NCBI RefSeq assembly: GCF_003479425.1 | Contig: NZ_QUHC01000006.1 | Coordinates: 62,001 to 126,000, forward strand | DNA from: Odoribacter sp. AF15-53 | Lineage (GTDB): Bacteria; Bacteroidota; Bacteroidia; Bacteroidales; Marinifilaceae | Reading direction: 5' to 3' | DNA length: 64,000 nt | In this document: positions 1 through 10,379 of the stretch, one piece after another | How the letters are laid out: each line of letters starts with the position of its first letter | Numbering within the stretch: the first letter of the stretch is position 1 | Position numbers and translations under genes: made by a program | Notes under the pieces: model-generated | What the model was told of the DNA's origin: nothing | The model's database searches: none | What the model saw: only the letters and a program-made list of their open reading frames with translations

Positions 1-109
1 TGCGGTTTTCTTTTTTCCCAACGCACGTCTTTTTTTCTTTTCAAAAATCTCGGTATTTGTGAGAGACTTTCGAAAAGAAAATAATCCATCCTTCCGCCCC
101 CGTGTTTGT

Positions 110-1105
110 TTATGCGCGGAGTGTCACAAATGGCGTTCTTCTTTTGATAACAGCAAAACACCTTGCAATAATTTTGGCACGAATGGCATTAATGACGGAT
201 GCTTTATGTTTTCCTTCCCCTGTTTTCTTTTTATAATATGCTTTTAGCTGCGGATCCCAGACCATAGCTGTAATAGCAGCCCGTGTGAGATACACCTTAA
301 CCTCTCTGTTTGCCAGTTGTGAAGTCCTTGTTTTACCCCGGATAGATGTTCCGGAAGTATGTTCAAAAGGAGCTACCCCACAATAACAGGCAAACTTTCT
401 CGGATCGCTAAATCGTCGGAAATTATCTGTTACACACAACAGTACAATAGCATTGATCATACCAATACCTTTGATACTGGTGAGTAATTCATAGTTTTCC
501 GCGAGTAAGACACTGGAGTTTATAATTTTCTCCATTTCCTGTTCCACGTAAGAGATTTTCTCTTTTATCATGGAGAGTTGTCCCTCTAAAAATGTTCTGC
601 ATGCAGAGAGATTTGTCAGCACCGAGGTCTCCGTGGTAATCTCCAACAGTTTAATGGCAGATACTTTCTGCTTCACCAGATTATCTCTGATACACATCCA
701 GGCTCTTAACTGGACCAGATTTTTATCAGGTAATTTATATAACTTCAGTTTCCGGTGACGCGACACTGCATATGAAGCGATTCTAAAAGCATCAACCCGG
801 TCATTCTTTCCACGCTGTAAACCGATTGATTTCTTAATGGCCAGGGGGCATTCGAGGGCTAATGAAAAACCCAGTTGCTGGCTACACAAACATAAACTGG
901 TTACATAACTACCCATATTTTCTGCACAGAACAAGGCTCTATCAAGAGTCGTTACACGAGAACTAACCCAATCAAGTAAAGAATGAATACCAGATTCACT
1001 ATTAGCAAAGCGACGGTGACATAATTCCTCCTCATCGGAAGACATTAAAGAAGCGTCAAAAGATTTTTTGCCCACATCAAGACCGACAATATAAGAATAA
1101 TTCAT
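110..1105 (-). CDS. IS110-family transposase (DEDD recombinase)
   Basis: 331-residue transposase/recombinase of the IS110 family. The N-terminal RuvC-like DEDD domain shows D10 in an IVGLDVGK context, E62 in CAENMGSY, and D102 and D105 in KNDRVDAFR. The C-terminal Transposase_20 part holds the helix-hairpin-helix-like stretch around residues 207-225 and a serine-rich motif HTSGTS (S251/S254) where IS110 enzymes carry the catalytic serine. The length is typical and the frame is open, so the protein is probably functional. Known members move through a circular intermediate and are guided by a bridge RNA encoded in a non-coding end of the element. Here the long non-coding end lies upstream of the gene (1106 to about 1290), as in the IS110 rather than the IS1111 group. 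The element ends cannot be fixed from one copy. Confidence 0.93.
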   Translation of the reverse strand: MNYSYIVGLDVGKKSFDASLMSSDEEELCHRRFANSESGIHSLLDWVSSRVTTLDRALFCAENMGSYVTSLCLCSQQLGFSLALECPLAIKKSIGLQRGKNDRVDAFRIASYAVSRHRKLKLYKLPDKNLVQLRAWMCIRDNLVKQKVSAIKLLEITTETSVLTNLSACRTFLEGQLSMIKEKISYVEQEMEKIINSSVLLAENYELLTSIKGIGMINAIVLLCVTDNFRRFSDPRKFACYCGVAPFEHTSGTSIRGKTRTSQLANREVKVYLTRAAITAMVWDPQLKAYYKKKTGEGKHKASVINAIRAKIIARCFAVIKRRTPFVTLRA

Positions 1106-1114
1106 ACTTTTGTA

Positions 1115-1285
1115 TTTACAGTATTAAACATGAAGGAGAAGCAGCTGATACATTTAACAGGCCCTGACGCCTAAAATTCTAACTGGCTAGGTTCTCCTGA
1201 AATATAGAGTTGCAGTCTGATCCAGCCTATAGTCATTAAAGACTAGTCCGAAAATTAGTTCACCGCAACTCTTTTTTCAAAGATA
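1115..1285 (-). ncRNA. candidate IS110 bridge RNA in the transposase leader
   Basis: The non-coding stretch directly upstream of the transposase folds on the minus strand into two successive stem-loops with large internal loops. The first is closed by an 8-bp stem (1265-1272 with 1206-1213) and contains an inner hairpin (1241-1245 with 1230-1234). The second is closed by a 7-bp stem (1192-1198 with 1134-1140) with about 50 nt between the arms. Two large loops in this position are the architecture described for IS110-group bridge RNAs (target-binding loop, then donor-binding loop). The stems are seen directly. The identity as a bridge RNA is inferred from position and shape, and the limits are approximate. 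Confidence 0.5.
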
Positions 1286-1321
1286 TATTATTAACTTATG
1301 TTTTAATACTGCAAAAGTAAA

Positions 1322-1465
1322 TGTCTGAAAAGTCAATTTACATAGAACTACCACCCCTAGCCCCTCCTTACACGGGAGGGGAAACCAATTGGTAATCAAC
1401 TCTCCCCCTGTGTAAGGGGGAGTCGGAAGGGGTAGTGATTTTGTAGGAAAGAGACTTTTCTGACA
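1322..1465. repeat. palindromic dispersed repeat (MITE/REP-like), copy 1
   Basis: A 144-nt element begins TGTCTGAAAAGTC and ends with the complement of TGTCAGAAAAGTC, so it has 12-of-13 terminal inverted repeats. Inside are two GC-rich hairpins, one built on CCCTCC/GGGAGGGG (about 1359-1382) and one on CTCCCCC/AGGGGGAG (about 1402-1423). The hairpins are also roughly complementary to each other, so the whole unit is an imperfect palindrome. A second copy lies in inverse orientation at 29602-29731. It contains no gene. It separates the insertion sequence from the aquaporin gene and may also act as a terminator. Confidence 0.8.
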
Positions 1466-1485
1466 GCCTCGTTTTATATCATACC

Positions 1486-2139
1486 TTACTTACATTTTTG
1501 ACACTCAAAGTATTTCCATACTCCGGCAGCGAGCATCGCACCCAAAAACGGAGCCACGATAAACAGCCACAACTGACTTAAAGCCTTACCGCCTTCGAAG
1601 ATCGCAGGAGCAATACTTCTAGCCGGGTTCACGGAAGTTCCCGTGACAGGGATGCACACGATATGAACCAACACCAGCGACAAACCGATAGCCAATCCGG
1701 CAAATCCAGCAGGAGCATTAGCACTCGTAGAACCTAAAACAACCAGGATAAAGATAAACGTGAATACAAACTCCGCCACGAAAGCCGGAACCAGATTCCC
1801 CTCTCCATACATATTCGCACCAGTCCCTTCCAAGCCCATCCCGGAAGAAATCACATAAAGAATCGCAGAACCGATGAAAGCACCGATCACCTGAAATAAC
1901 ATATACATTCCAGCATCTTTTCCGCTCATTCGCCCCGTCAAGAAAACCCCTAATGTAATCGCAGGATTGATATGACATCCCGAAATACCACCAATAACAT
2001 ACGCCATAGCCACAACAGACAAACCGAAAGCAAAAGCAATTCCCAGAAAACCGATTTCAGCACCGGCAATCACGGCACTACCGCACCCCATAAGTACAAG
2101 CACCATAGTTCCAATCATTTCAGCTACATACTTTTTCAT
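1486..2139 (-). CDS. aqpZ: aquaporin Z-type water channel
   Basis: 217-residue MIP-family channel of normal length with six membrane spans and two half-helix NPA loops: HINPAITLG in the first half and SVNPARSIA in the second. The stretch VHIVCIPVTGTSVNPARS has the histidine and small-residue pattern of the AqpZ selectivity filter (compare HLISIPVTNTSVNPARS in E. coli AqpZ) rather than the glycerol-facilitator pattern, so water is the likely substrate. It sits alone on the minus strand between the palindromic repeat and enolase. A TATATTTG box lies just upstream. Confidence 0.93.
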   Translation of the reverse strand: MKKYVAEMIGTMVLVLMGCGSAVIAGAEIGFLGIAFAFGLSVVAMAYVIGGISGCHINPAITLGVFLTGRMSGKDAGMYMLFQVIGAFIGSAILYVISSGMGLEGTGANMYGEGNLVPAFVAEFVFTFIFILVVLGSTSANAPAGFAGLAIGLSLVLVHIVCIPVTGTSVNPARSIAPAIFEGGKALSQLWLFIVAPFLGAMLAAGVWKYFECQKCK

Positions 2140-2164
2140 AAACTTGTTTTTAGATTTTTACATA

Positions 2165-2172
2165 CAAATATA
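2165..2172 (-). promoter_or_regulatory. Bacteroidota -7 box for aqpZ
   Basis: On the minus strand this reads TATATTTG, a match to the Bacteroidota TAnnTTTG element, 26 nt upstream of the aqpZ start codon. The best -33 TTTG (2197-2200) is 24 nt away, slightly longer than usual, so the call is moderate. Confidence 0.5.
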
Positions 2173-2205
2173 ATATAAAATAAGTCTGTATGTTGACAAA
2201 TAAGT

Positions 2206-2236
2206 AAGAATGGCCCGAAATTTTCGGGCCATTCTT
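2206..2236 (-). terminator. hairpin terminator after enolase
   Basis: A nearly perfect hairpin (AAGAATGGCCCGAAA paired with its complement, short AT loop) lies 17-47 nt past the enolase stop codon. It is followed on the minus strand by T-rich sequence, so it should end the enolase transcript before aqpZ. Confidence 0.75.
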
Positions 2237-2252
2237 ATAATATGTTTGCAAA

Positions 2253-3668
<1,416 letters not shown>

Positions 3669-3691
3669 CCGGACGGAATGTTCAATTGTGT

Positions 3692-6166
3692 ATGAAGTAT
3701 ATGAGTAAAGTAAAAGAAGCTGTATTAGTCATCTTCTTGGTCATGTTCGCCCTTTCGGCTTTTGCCCAGACGGGAAGCGTCAGGGGACGAATCATAGATG
3801 CCAAGACGAAGAAACCTTTAGAGTTCGTAAATGTAAGTATCCGGATTGCAGGAAGCAAAACCCCGTTGACAGGAACGGTCAGCGACTCAACCGGCATATT
3901 CCGTATTAACAGAGTAAAAAACGGGAGCTACATCCTAACCGCCTCGTTCATCGGTTATCGCCCCGTGGAAAAAGAATTCACGATCTCTGCCAAAGAGAGA
4001 AACGTGAACGTGAAAAACCTGTTGCTGGAAGAGGACAGTCAAGTTATCGACGAAATTCAAGTGGTCGGCCAACGAGCACAAATGCGTTTCGAAATCGACA
4101 AAAAAGTCTTCGACGTGGAATCCAATATCGCACAAGCGGGAGGTTCTGCAAGTGAAATCCTCGAAAACATTCCTTCGGTGGAAGTCGACAACGAGGGAGA
4201 AATATCCTTACGGGGAAATTCTAGCGTGACCATCTGGATCAACGGGAAAGCATCCGGCTTATCTGCCGATAATCAAGCCCAAATACTGGAACAAATCCCC
4301 GCAGAAAGCATCGAACGGATAGAAATTATCACGAATCCCTCCGCTAGATTCAGTCCGGAAGGCACTTCAGGTATTATCAACATCATCTTGAAAAAAGATC
4401 GTAAAGCAGGATATTACGGAAGCTTACAAGTCGGTGCGGACGTGTTAGGCGGGTACAATGCCAGTGCCAGTATCAACTATAGTAGTGGAAAAATAGAGAG
4501 CTACCTCAATGTTGGATATCGCCAGCGTAAATCGGAAGGAGAAGACTACACCGACCGGATTAACCTAGACGATAAAGGCAACCCGGTTTCCTTCTTGAAT
4601 CAAAGAGGAAAAAATGATCGGAAGGGAGGTTCCCTCTTTACCCGGGCTGGCTTCACGCTTCACCTTACTGCCACCGATCATTTCAGCGTGGAAGGCTTCG
4701 GGCATTTCGGTGACCGGAAATCAAACAACGAGATTCGTTACAAGAGCGACGTACCCGGTTCATTTATCACCAGCGAGCGTTTCTCCCACTCAGACAACTC
4801 CTCTAAAGGGGGTAATATAAATCTGGACTACAAACACGAATTCAGCGAGACAAGCAATATCGTGGCCCGAGCCTCATGGGATCTATGGGTTTCAGACGGG
4901 AGCAGCATCTACAAACAACACTCTCTCTTTGCGAATGACCGGGAGACCTCGTCCTGGCAAAAACAAAAAGACGACAATCGTTCTCAAAGTTGGGAATTTC
5001 AAGTAGATTACGTGAATCAATTCTCCAAAGAAAGTAAATTGGAAGCTGGTTACAAGGGGTCACTCGGTTACCAGAAAAGCCCGGTCGAAACCTATTCCGG
5101 CCCCACGGAAGCAAGTGCAACTTTTGATGAACTATTATATAACAAATATACCTACGATCGAAATATCCAAGCCCTGTACGCCACCTATTCCACCAAAATA
5201 AACAACTTCGGGGTACAACTCGGATTACGGGGCGAATACACGAACACGGAAACAAAATCACTGGCGTACGGCGAAAATCCGGACAACGCCATACCTTACA
5301 AGGATGATTACTTCAGCCTGTTCCCCAGCTTGTTCTTATCGTACAGTCTTCCGGGCAACAACGAGGTGCAAGTCAATTATACACGACGAATTTCTCGTCC
5401 CCGGGGATGGCAATTGAATCCATTCCTGAACATGACCGATTCTCTCAATATCTCATTCGGGAATCCCTACCTTACTCCGGAATTCTCCAACTCTTTCGAG
5501 TTGAATTACATCAAGAACTGGGAGAAACACACGCTCTCGTTATCCACCTACTACCGGAACACGGACGACGTGATCCAACGGATTCGCTACCGGGAAGGCG
5601 ATGTTATGAAGAGTACTTCTGCCAACATCACGCAATCTTCCTCGGTAGGGGCTGAAATCGTGGCAAAAAACAAATTACTCAAATTCTTGGACGTTACCAC
5701 AACCTTAAACTTCTATTATAATGAACTGGAAGGCTTTTCCTATCAACCCAAAGGAGCAGACGTACCGGTCACGGGAGAACGGGATGATAACTTTTCATGG
5801 ACAGGCAAGCTTATCGCCAACGTCATGCTCCCCTACGCGATCTCCTTTCAAGCTACCGGAAACTACAACTCTCGCCAGATTATCGCGCAAGGACACCGGG
5901 AATCAAGCTACCGCATAGACCTCGGGGCTCGTAAATCATTCTTTAACCGTAAGGTCAATTTCAGCGTGAGCGTTCAAGATATACTGAATTCCCGCAGCTG
6001 GCACAACGTTACTTCCGGAAATGGATTCAGACAGGATAGCGATAGCTGGAGAAAAGGAAGAATGGCTCGCTTTACACTAAGTTACAACTTCGGAAACATG
6101 AAAGCCTCGAAACAAAAACCCCAACGCTCTTCAGAAGAAATGAACATGATGGAAGAAGAATTCTAA
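3692..6166 (+). CDS. TonB-dependent outer-membrane beta-barrel protein
   Basis: About 824 residues. A signal peptide (MKYMSKVKEAVLVIFLVMFA, ending ...SAFAQ) is followed by a CarboxypepD_reg-like domain (GSVRGRIIDAKTKKPLEFVNVSI, about residues 28-110) and a plug-like region (SEILENIPSVEVDNEGEISLRG, with RIEIITNPSARFSPEGTSGIINI). A long beta-barrel of the outer-membrane-family-beta-barrel type follows and ends in FTLSYNFGN before a short polar tail. No SusD partner is adjacent, so it belongs to the stand-alone receptor group rather than the SusC group. The substrate cannot be told. The reading frame opens at 3566, but the signal peptide and the promoter place the start at 3692 (an ATG at 3701 is also possible). 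It converges on rplQ. Confidence 0.88.
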   Translation: MKYMSKVKEAVLVIFLVMFALSAFAQTGSVRGRIIDAKTKKPLEFVNVSIRIAGSKTPLTGTVSDSTGIFRINRVKNGSYILTASFIGYRPVEKEFTISAKERNVNVKNLLLEEDSQVIDEIQVVGQRAQMRFEIDKKVFDVESNIAQAGGSASEILENIPSVEVDNEGEISLRGNSSVTIWINGKASGLSADNQAQILEQIPAESIERIEIITNPSARFSPEGTSGIINIILKKDRKAGYYGSLQVGADVLGGYNASASINYSSGKIESYLNVGYRQRKSEGEDYTDRINLDDKGNPVSFLNQRGKNDRKGGSLFTRAGFTLHLTATDHFSVEGFGHFGDRKSNNEIRYKSDVPGSFITSERFSHSDNSSKGGNINLDYKHEFSETSNIVARASWDLWVSDGSSIYKQHSLFANDRETSSWQKQKDDNRSQSWEFQVDYVNQFSKESKLEAGYKGSLGYQKSPVETYSGPTEASATFDELLYNKYTYDRNIQALYATYSTKINNFGVQLGLRGEYTNTETKSLAYGENPDNAIPYKDDYFSLFPSLFLSYSLPGNNEVQVNYTRRISRPRGWQLNPFLNMTDSLNISFGNPYLTPEFSNSFELNYIKNWEKHTLSLSTYYRNTDDVIQRIRYREGDVMKSTSANITQSSSVGAEIVAKNKLLKFLDVTTTLNFYYNELEGFSYQPKGADVPVTGERDDNFSWTGKLIANVMLPYAISFQATGNYNSRQIIAQGHRESSYRIDLGARKSFFNRKVNFSVSVQDILNSRSWHNVTSGNGFRQDSDSWRKGRMARFTLSYNFGNMKASKQKPQRSSEEMNMMEEEF

Positions 6167-6188
6167 TCCATAAACTTAACGATCAAAA

Positions 6189-6218
6189 AATAACCCCGGA
6201 CTTTTGTCCGGGGTTATT
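6189..6218. terminator. bidirectional terminator
   Basis: A perfect 13-bp stem (AATAACCCCGGAC with its complement) and a TTTT loop, with A residues before and T residues after on the plus strand. It lies between the convergent TonB-dependent protein gene and rplQ and would stop transcription from both sides. Confidence 0.9.
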
Positions 6219-6236
6219 TTATATCTGAATTTCAAT

Positions 6237-6743
6237 TTATTCAGCTTTCGGAGCCTCTTCAGCAGCAGGAGCTTCAGCCACCGGAGTTTCTTCCGTAGCA
6301 GCAGGAGCAGCCTCTTTCTTCGCGCTGGATCTTCTACGACGAGTAGTTTTCTTAGCTTCTTCTTTCTTCACTTCCGTGTAAGTCGTGTTATAATCAACCA
6401 ACTCGATCATACACATTTCTGCGTTATCACCCAAACGGTTACCCAATTTCAAAATACGGGTATATCCTCCCGGACGATTTGCAATCTTCTCTGCGATGTC
6501 ACCGAACATTTCTGCAACAACTTCTTTACGACGAAGGTAAGAGAAAACGGTTCTTCTAGAGTGAGTTGTGTCGTTTTTGGCTTTTGTCAAAAGCGGCTCA
6601 ACATATACCTTCAAGGCCTTAGCTTTAGCTAGTGTCGTTTGGATTCTCTTGTGAAGAATCAAAGAACAAGCCATGTTAGAAAGTAGAGCATGCCTGTGAG
6701 AGCTAGTTCTACCTAAATGGTTAATTTTCTTATTATGTCTCAT
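6237..6743 (-). CDS. rplQ: 50S ribosomal protein L17
   Basis: Large-subunit protein near the exit tunnel. The core (residues 1-116) has the typical [20 protein letters not shown] start and the [23 protein letters not shown] end of the fold. It carries a tail of about 50 residues: first basic (RRRRSSAKK), then rich in alanine, glutamate and proline, making 168 residues against about 120-130 in many bacteria. Such tails occur in other Bacteroidota. It is the last gene of the ribosomal super-operon, 5 nt after rpoA, and is followed by the strong terminator at 6189-6218. Confidence 0.97.
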   Translation of the reverse strand: MRHNKKINHLGRTSSHRHALLSNMACSLILHKRIQTTLAKAKALKVYVEPLLTKAKNDTTHSRRTVFSYLRRKEVVAEMFGDIAEKIANRPGGYTRILKLGNRLGDNAEMCMIELVDYNTTYTEVKKEEAKKTTRRRRSSAKKEAAPAATEETPVAEAPAAEEAPKAE

Positions 6744-6748
6744 TTTAC

Positions 6749-7741
6749 TTATTCTTTGTCTAATTTATACTTGGCAACATCCATACCGAATTCAAGGTTA
6801 TTGTTCTCCAGAAGAGCCTCCAATTCTGTCAAAGACTTCTTACCGAAGTTTCTGAACTTCAACAAGTCATTCTTGTTGAATTGAACCAACTCGCCCAAAG
6901 TTTCCACCTCTGCAGATTTCAAACAATTCAACGCACGTACGGAAAGATCCATATCCACGAGTTTTGTTTTCAACAACTGACGCATGTGCAACACCTCTTC
7001 ATCGAACTCTTCATTTCCATACTTATCCTCTGTCTCAAGAGTAATCTTTTCGTCAGAAAATAACATGAAGTGATGGATTAAAATTTTAGCAGCCTCTTTC
7101 AACGCATCCGTGGGATTAATAGAACCATCCGTTTCGATGTCAAATACCAAACGCTCGTAGTCGGTCTTTCCTTCCACACGATAGTTCTCAATCTCATATT
7201 TTACGTTTCTGATCGGCGTGTAAATAGCATCGATAGGAATTACACCAACCTCCGCATCTGCAGGCATATTCTCTGAAGCAGGAACATAACCGCGTCCTTT
7301 TTGAATGGTCAATTCCATATCTAAGTTCGTGGAAGTATCCATGTTGCAGATCACCAATTCCGGATTCAAAATCTCGAACCCTTTCAGGAACTGGTTCATA
7401 TCACCGGCAGTAAACGTCTCCTGTCCGGAAACGACAACGCTCAGCTTTTCATTCTCCACGTCCTCCACTTTTCTTTTAAACCGAACTTGCTTTAAATTCA
7501 AGATAATCTCGGTAACGTCCTCGATAACACCTGGAATCGTTGCAAACTCATGATCTACACCTTGAATTTTAATACCGGTAATCGCAAAGCCTTCCAAAGA
7601 AGACAACAAGATTCTGCGTAGTGGATTACCAATAGTGATGCCGTAACCTGGTTCCAACGGACGGAATTCGAATTTTCCGAATCTATCCGTTGATTCAAGC
7701 ATGATTACTTTGTCCGGTTTCTGGAAAGCTAATATTGCCAT
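6749..7741 (-). CDS. rpoA: RNA polymerase subunit alpha
   Basis: 330 residues. The N-terminal assembly domain (about 1-235) shows [20 protein letters not shown] and the C-terminal DNA- and activator-binding domain (about 255-325) shows [21 protein letters not shown] with [13 protein letters not shown]. Alpha dimerises and nucleates RNA polymerase assembly. It sits 16 nt after rpsD and 5 nt before rplQ, the standard alpha-operon order. Confidence 0.98.
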   Translation of the reverse strand: MAILAFQKPDKVIMLESTDRFGKFEFRPLEPGYGITIGNPLRRILLSSLEGFAITGIKIQGVDHEFATIPGVIEDVTEIILNLKQVRFKRKVEDVENEKLSVVVSGQETFTAGDMNQFLKGFEILNPELVICNMDTSTNLDMELTIQKGRGYVPASENMPADAEVGVIPIDAIYTPIRNVKYEIENYRVEGKTDYERLVFDIETDGSINPTDALKEAAKILIHHFMLFSDEKITLETEDKYGNEEFDEEVLHMRQLLKTKLVDMDLSVRALNCLKSAEVETLGELVQFNKNDLLKFRNFGKKSLTELEALLENNNLEFGMDVAKYKLDKE

Positions 7742-7757
7742 ATATATTTTTATTTTA

Positions 7758-8366
7758 CTACTTAGAATACAACTCTACGATTAACTGCTCTTTAATGTTC
7801 TCTGGGATATCACTTCTTTCCGGAACATTAAGTAGTTTACCACTCATAGCTGCAGCATCCCACTCTAACCAAGAGTATTTGCTACTTCTACTGCCTCTCA
7901 ATGATTCATTGATCACTTCCAAAGCCTTAGATTTCTCTCTCACAGCAACAACATCACCCGGACGAACATGACATGAAGGTATGTTACATACGTGACCGTT
8001 AATCGTGATATGTCTGTGAGATACATACTGACGGGCAGCCGCACGGGTAGGAGCTATACCTAAACGGTAAACAACATTATCCAAACGACATTCCAACAAT
8101 TGAAGTAAAACCTCACCGGTTACTCCCTTGCTACTTTCAGCTTTCTCAAACAAATTACGGAATTGTCTCTCCAACAAACCGTAAGTATATTTTGCTTTTT
8201 GTTTCTCTTTCAACTGAGTACCGTACTCAGAAATTTTCTTTCTACGATGAGCAATTCCGTGTTGTCCGGGAGGGTAGTTACGATGTTCTAACGCTTTATC
8301 CGGTCCAAAAATGGGCTCACCAAATTTTCTCGCTATCTTAGACTTAGGTCCTGTATATCTAGCCAT
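7758..8366 (-). CDS. rpsD: 30S ribosomal protein S4
   Basis: 202 residues. Primary 16S rRNA-binding protein with the N-terminal [18 protein letters not shown] block and an S4 RNA-binding domain (about 93-155: [25 protein letters not shown]). The N-terminal zinc-type cysteine cluster found in some S4 proteins is absent, so this is the cysteine-free form. In other bacteria S4 is the translational repressor of the alpha operon. It lies 36 nt after rpsK and 16 nt before rpoA. Confidence 0.98.
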   Translation of the reverse strand: MARYTGPKSKIARKFGEPIFGPDKALEHRNYPPGQHGIAHRRKKISEYGTQLKEKQKAKYTYGLLERQFRNLFEKAESSKGVTGEVLLQLLECRLDNVVYRLGIAPTRAAARQYVSHRHITINGHVCNIPSCHVRPGDVVAVREKSKALEVINESLRGSRSSKYSWLEWDAAAMSGKLLNVPERSDIPENIKEQLIVELYSK

Positions 8367-8402
8367 TTCTATTTGATTTTTAAAATTACACCCAAGGTTA
8401 AC

Positions 8403-8792
8403 TTACACTCTTCTCCGTTTGGGAGGACGACATCCATTGTGCGGAAGTGGCGTAACGTCAATGATCTCGGCTACTTCGATACCGCAAGCGTGGATTGCAC
8501 GGATTGCAGATTCTCTACCGTTACCCGGTCCTTTAACATATACCTTAACTTTCCTCATTCCCAAATCGAAAGCAACTTTACCGCAATCAGCGGCTGCGGT
8601 CTGGGCTGCATAAGGGGTGTTTTTCTTCGATCCTCTAAATCCCATTTTACCTGCTGATGACCAGGAAATAACTTGTCCGTTTGAGTTGGTCAACGAGATA
8701 ATGATATTATTAAAAGATGAATGAACGTGTGCTTGTCCCACGGCTTCTACTTTAACTAGCCGTTTCTTGTTTGATGTAGACTTCTTTGCCAT
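8403..8792 (-). CDS. rpsK: 30S ribosomal protein S11
   Basis: 129 residues, platform protein of the small subunit. The family signature is clear: [36 protein letters not shown], and the C-terminal [18 protein letters not shown]. It is in the usual place between rpsM (18 nt upstream) and rpsD (36 nt downstream). Confidence 0.98.
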   Translation of the reverse strand: MAKKSTSNKKRLVKVEAVGQAHVHSSFNNIIISLTNSNGQVISWSSAGKMGFRGSKKNTPYAAQTAAADCGKVAFDLGMRKVKVYVKGPGNGRESAIRAIHACGIEVAEIIDVTPLPHNGCRPPKRRRV

Positions 8793-8810
8793 AATTCAAT
8801 CTCTAATCAA

Positions 8811-9188
8811 TTATTTAGTTGCTTTCTTCTTGTTAGCAACAGTTTTTTTCTTACCCTTTCTCGTGCGGGCATTGTTCTTCGTACTTTGTCCCCTTACCGG
8901 AAGACCGATACGATGTCTGATTCCTCTGTAACAACCGATATCCATCAGTCGTTTGATGTTCATCTGGACGGATGTTCTCAACTCTCCTTCTACTTTGTAC
9001 CCTTCATTAATGACTTTACGTACAGCAGCTAGTTGATCGTCATTCCAATCCTTCACCTTAGTGTCAAAATCGATGCCGGCCTTTTCTAATATGGTCCTGG
9101 CACTACTTCTACCTATACCAAAGATATAGGTCAGAGCTATCTCCCCTCTCTTGTTTGAGGGCAAATCTACACCAACGATTCTTGCCAT
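8811..9188 (-). CDS. rpsM: 30S ribosomal protein S13
   Basis: 125 residues, head protein contacting the P-site tRNA and the B1 bridge. It begins [20 protein letters not shown] and carries the [11 protein letters not shown] helix-two-turn-helix stretch, then [26 protein letters not shown] and a lysine-rich tail. It follows rpmJ by 33 nt and precedes rpsK. Confidence 0.98.
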   Translation of the reverse strand: MARIVGVDLPSNKRGEIALTYIFGIGRSSARTILEKAGIDFDTKVKDWNDDQLAAVRKVINEGYKVEGELRTSVQMNIKRLMDIGCYRGIRHRIGLPVRGQSTKNNARTRKGKKKTVANKKKATK

Positions 9189-9221
9189 AAATCTCTTTTA
9201 CTCTTTTTACTAAATTAATAA

Positions 9222-9338
9222 TCAACCCTGACGTTGTTTGAACTTCGGGTTCTTTTTGCAAATGACGTACAAAACGCCTTTTCTTCTTACAATCTTGCAA
9301 TCAGCACTACGCTTCTTAACAGATGCTCTTACCTTCAT
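9222..9338 (-). CDS. rpmJ: 50S ribosomal protein L36
   Basis: A 38-residue gene read by translating the minus strand between infA and rpsM. It begins [20 protein letters not shown] and ends NPKFKQRQG. It matches L36 over its whole length. Of the classical C-C-C-H zinc ligands only two remain (C14 and C27): position 11 is serine and position 33 phenylalanine, so zinc is probably not bound. It lies 11 nt after infA and 33 nt before rpsM, the standard position. Confidence 0.95.
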   Translation of the reverse strand: MKVRASVKKRSADCKIVRRKGVLYVICKKNPKFKQRQG

Positions 9339-9349
9339 TGCTCAACAAT

Positions 9350-9571
9350 TTAATTTTTATATCTAAACGTTATCCTACCTTTCGTGAGATCGTAAGGGGA
9401 CATGTCCACTCTTACCTTATCTCCCGGAAGTATCTTTATATAGTGCATTCGCATCTTTCCCGAAATATGAGCCGTTATAATGTGCCCGTTTTCCAGTTCA
9501 ACACGAAACATAGCATTTGACAATGCTTCCGTTATTACTCCATCTTGCTCTATCGAAGGCTGCTTCGCCAT
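9350..9571 (-). CDS. infA: translation initiation factor IF-1
   Basis: 73 residues with a single S1/OB fold: [60 protein letters not shown]. It binds the ribosomal A site during initiation together with IF-2 and IF-3. It lies between map (10 nt) and rpmJ (11 nt), as in other Bacteroidota. Confidence 0.98.
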   Translation of the reverse strand: MAKQPSIEQDGVITEALSNAMFRVELENGHIITAHISGKMRMHYIKILPGDKVRVDMSPYDLTKGRITFRYKN

Positions 9572-9581
9572 ATACGTTTCT

Positions 9582-10355
9582 TTACTTTAAAAGATTATCT
9601 TCTATATATTCAAATGTCGACAAAATATCAGCTTCTCCCTTGCCGATAGCAATCGTATGTTCAAAATGCGCTGCCGGCAAATGATCCCGCGTCTTTATCG
9701 TCCAACCGTCAGACATCTGGAACACGTTACGCACTCCCATGTTGATCATCGGCTCGATTGCGATCACCATCCCGACCTTCAGCTTACAACCTTGCCCCCG
9801 CCGCCCGTAATTCGGAACTTGAGGCTCCTCGTGCAAATTTTTCCCTACTCCATGCCCAACAAGTTCCCGCACGACAGAAAAACCATTCGCTTCCGCATAT
9901 GATTGCACGGCATAACCGATATCTCCTGTCCTCATCCCCGCTACTGCCTGTCCTATTCCTTTATACAAGCTATCTTTCGTCACCTGCAAAAGTTTCTTCA
10001 CCTCCTCGCTAATCTCCCCCACTGCAAATGTATAGGCGCTATCCCCGTAAAAGCCATTCATCACAACCCCGCAATCAACAGATACAACATCACCTTCTTC
10101 CAAACAACGAGAGGACGGAATCCCGTGAACCACTTCATCATTCACTGAAATACAAAGCGTGTTCGGGAACCCTCCATATCCAAGAAATCCGGGAACGCCA
10201 CCATTTGAACGAATAAAATCTTCAGCAATCTTATCCAGCTCTAAAGTCGAAATACCTGGGCGAATGTGTTTGGACACCTCACCCAGAGTCTTTCCTACTA
10301 ATCGGTTGCTTTCCCGCAATAACTCAATCTCCTCCTGTGTCTTTAAAAAAATCAT
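9582..10355 (-). CDS. map: type I methionine aminopeptidase
   Basis: Removes the initiator methionine from nascent proteins; cytoplasmic, with a two-metal centre. About 257 residues of pita-bread fold. The metal ligands are visible: D in [20 protein letters not shown] (two aspartates), H in [16 protein letters not shown] in AIEPMINMG and the final E near HFEHTIAI. The start chosen is [10 protein letters not shown] at 10355. An in-frame ATG at 10370 would add five residues and nearly touch the secY stop. It lies in the operon between secY and infA. Confidence 0.96.
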   Translation of the reverse strand: MIFLKTQEEIELLRESNRLVGKTLGEVSKHIRPGISTLELDKIAEDFIRSNGGVPGFLGYGGFPNTLCISVNDEVVHGIPSSRCLEEGDVVSVDCGVVMNGFYGDSAYTFAVGEISEEVKKLLQVTKDSLYKGIGQAVAGMRTGDIGYAVQSYAEANGFSVVRELVGHGVGKNLHEEPQVPNYGRRGQGCKLKVGMVIAIEPMINMGVRNVFQMSDGWTIKTRDHLPAAHFEHTIAIGKGEADILSTFEYIEDNLLK

Positions 10356-10379
10356 GCCGCAAAAGTACAATTTATTTTC

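Noticed and set aside
1..109. A gene or element end in the first 109 bases
   Set aside because: No coding signal was seen. The IS end probably lies here, but a single copy does not let me place it.
4842..5261. 139-codon minus-strand open frame inside the TonB-dependent protein gene
   Set aside because: It lies wholly within a well-supported gene in another frame, with no signal, domain or promoter of its own.
9109..9300. 63-codon minus-strand frame across the rpmJ-rpsM border
   Set aside because: It is out of frame with both ribosomal genes and covers most of rpmJ; the rpmJ frame gives a full-length L36.
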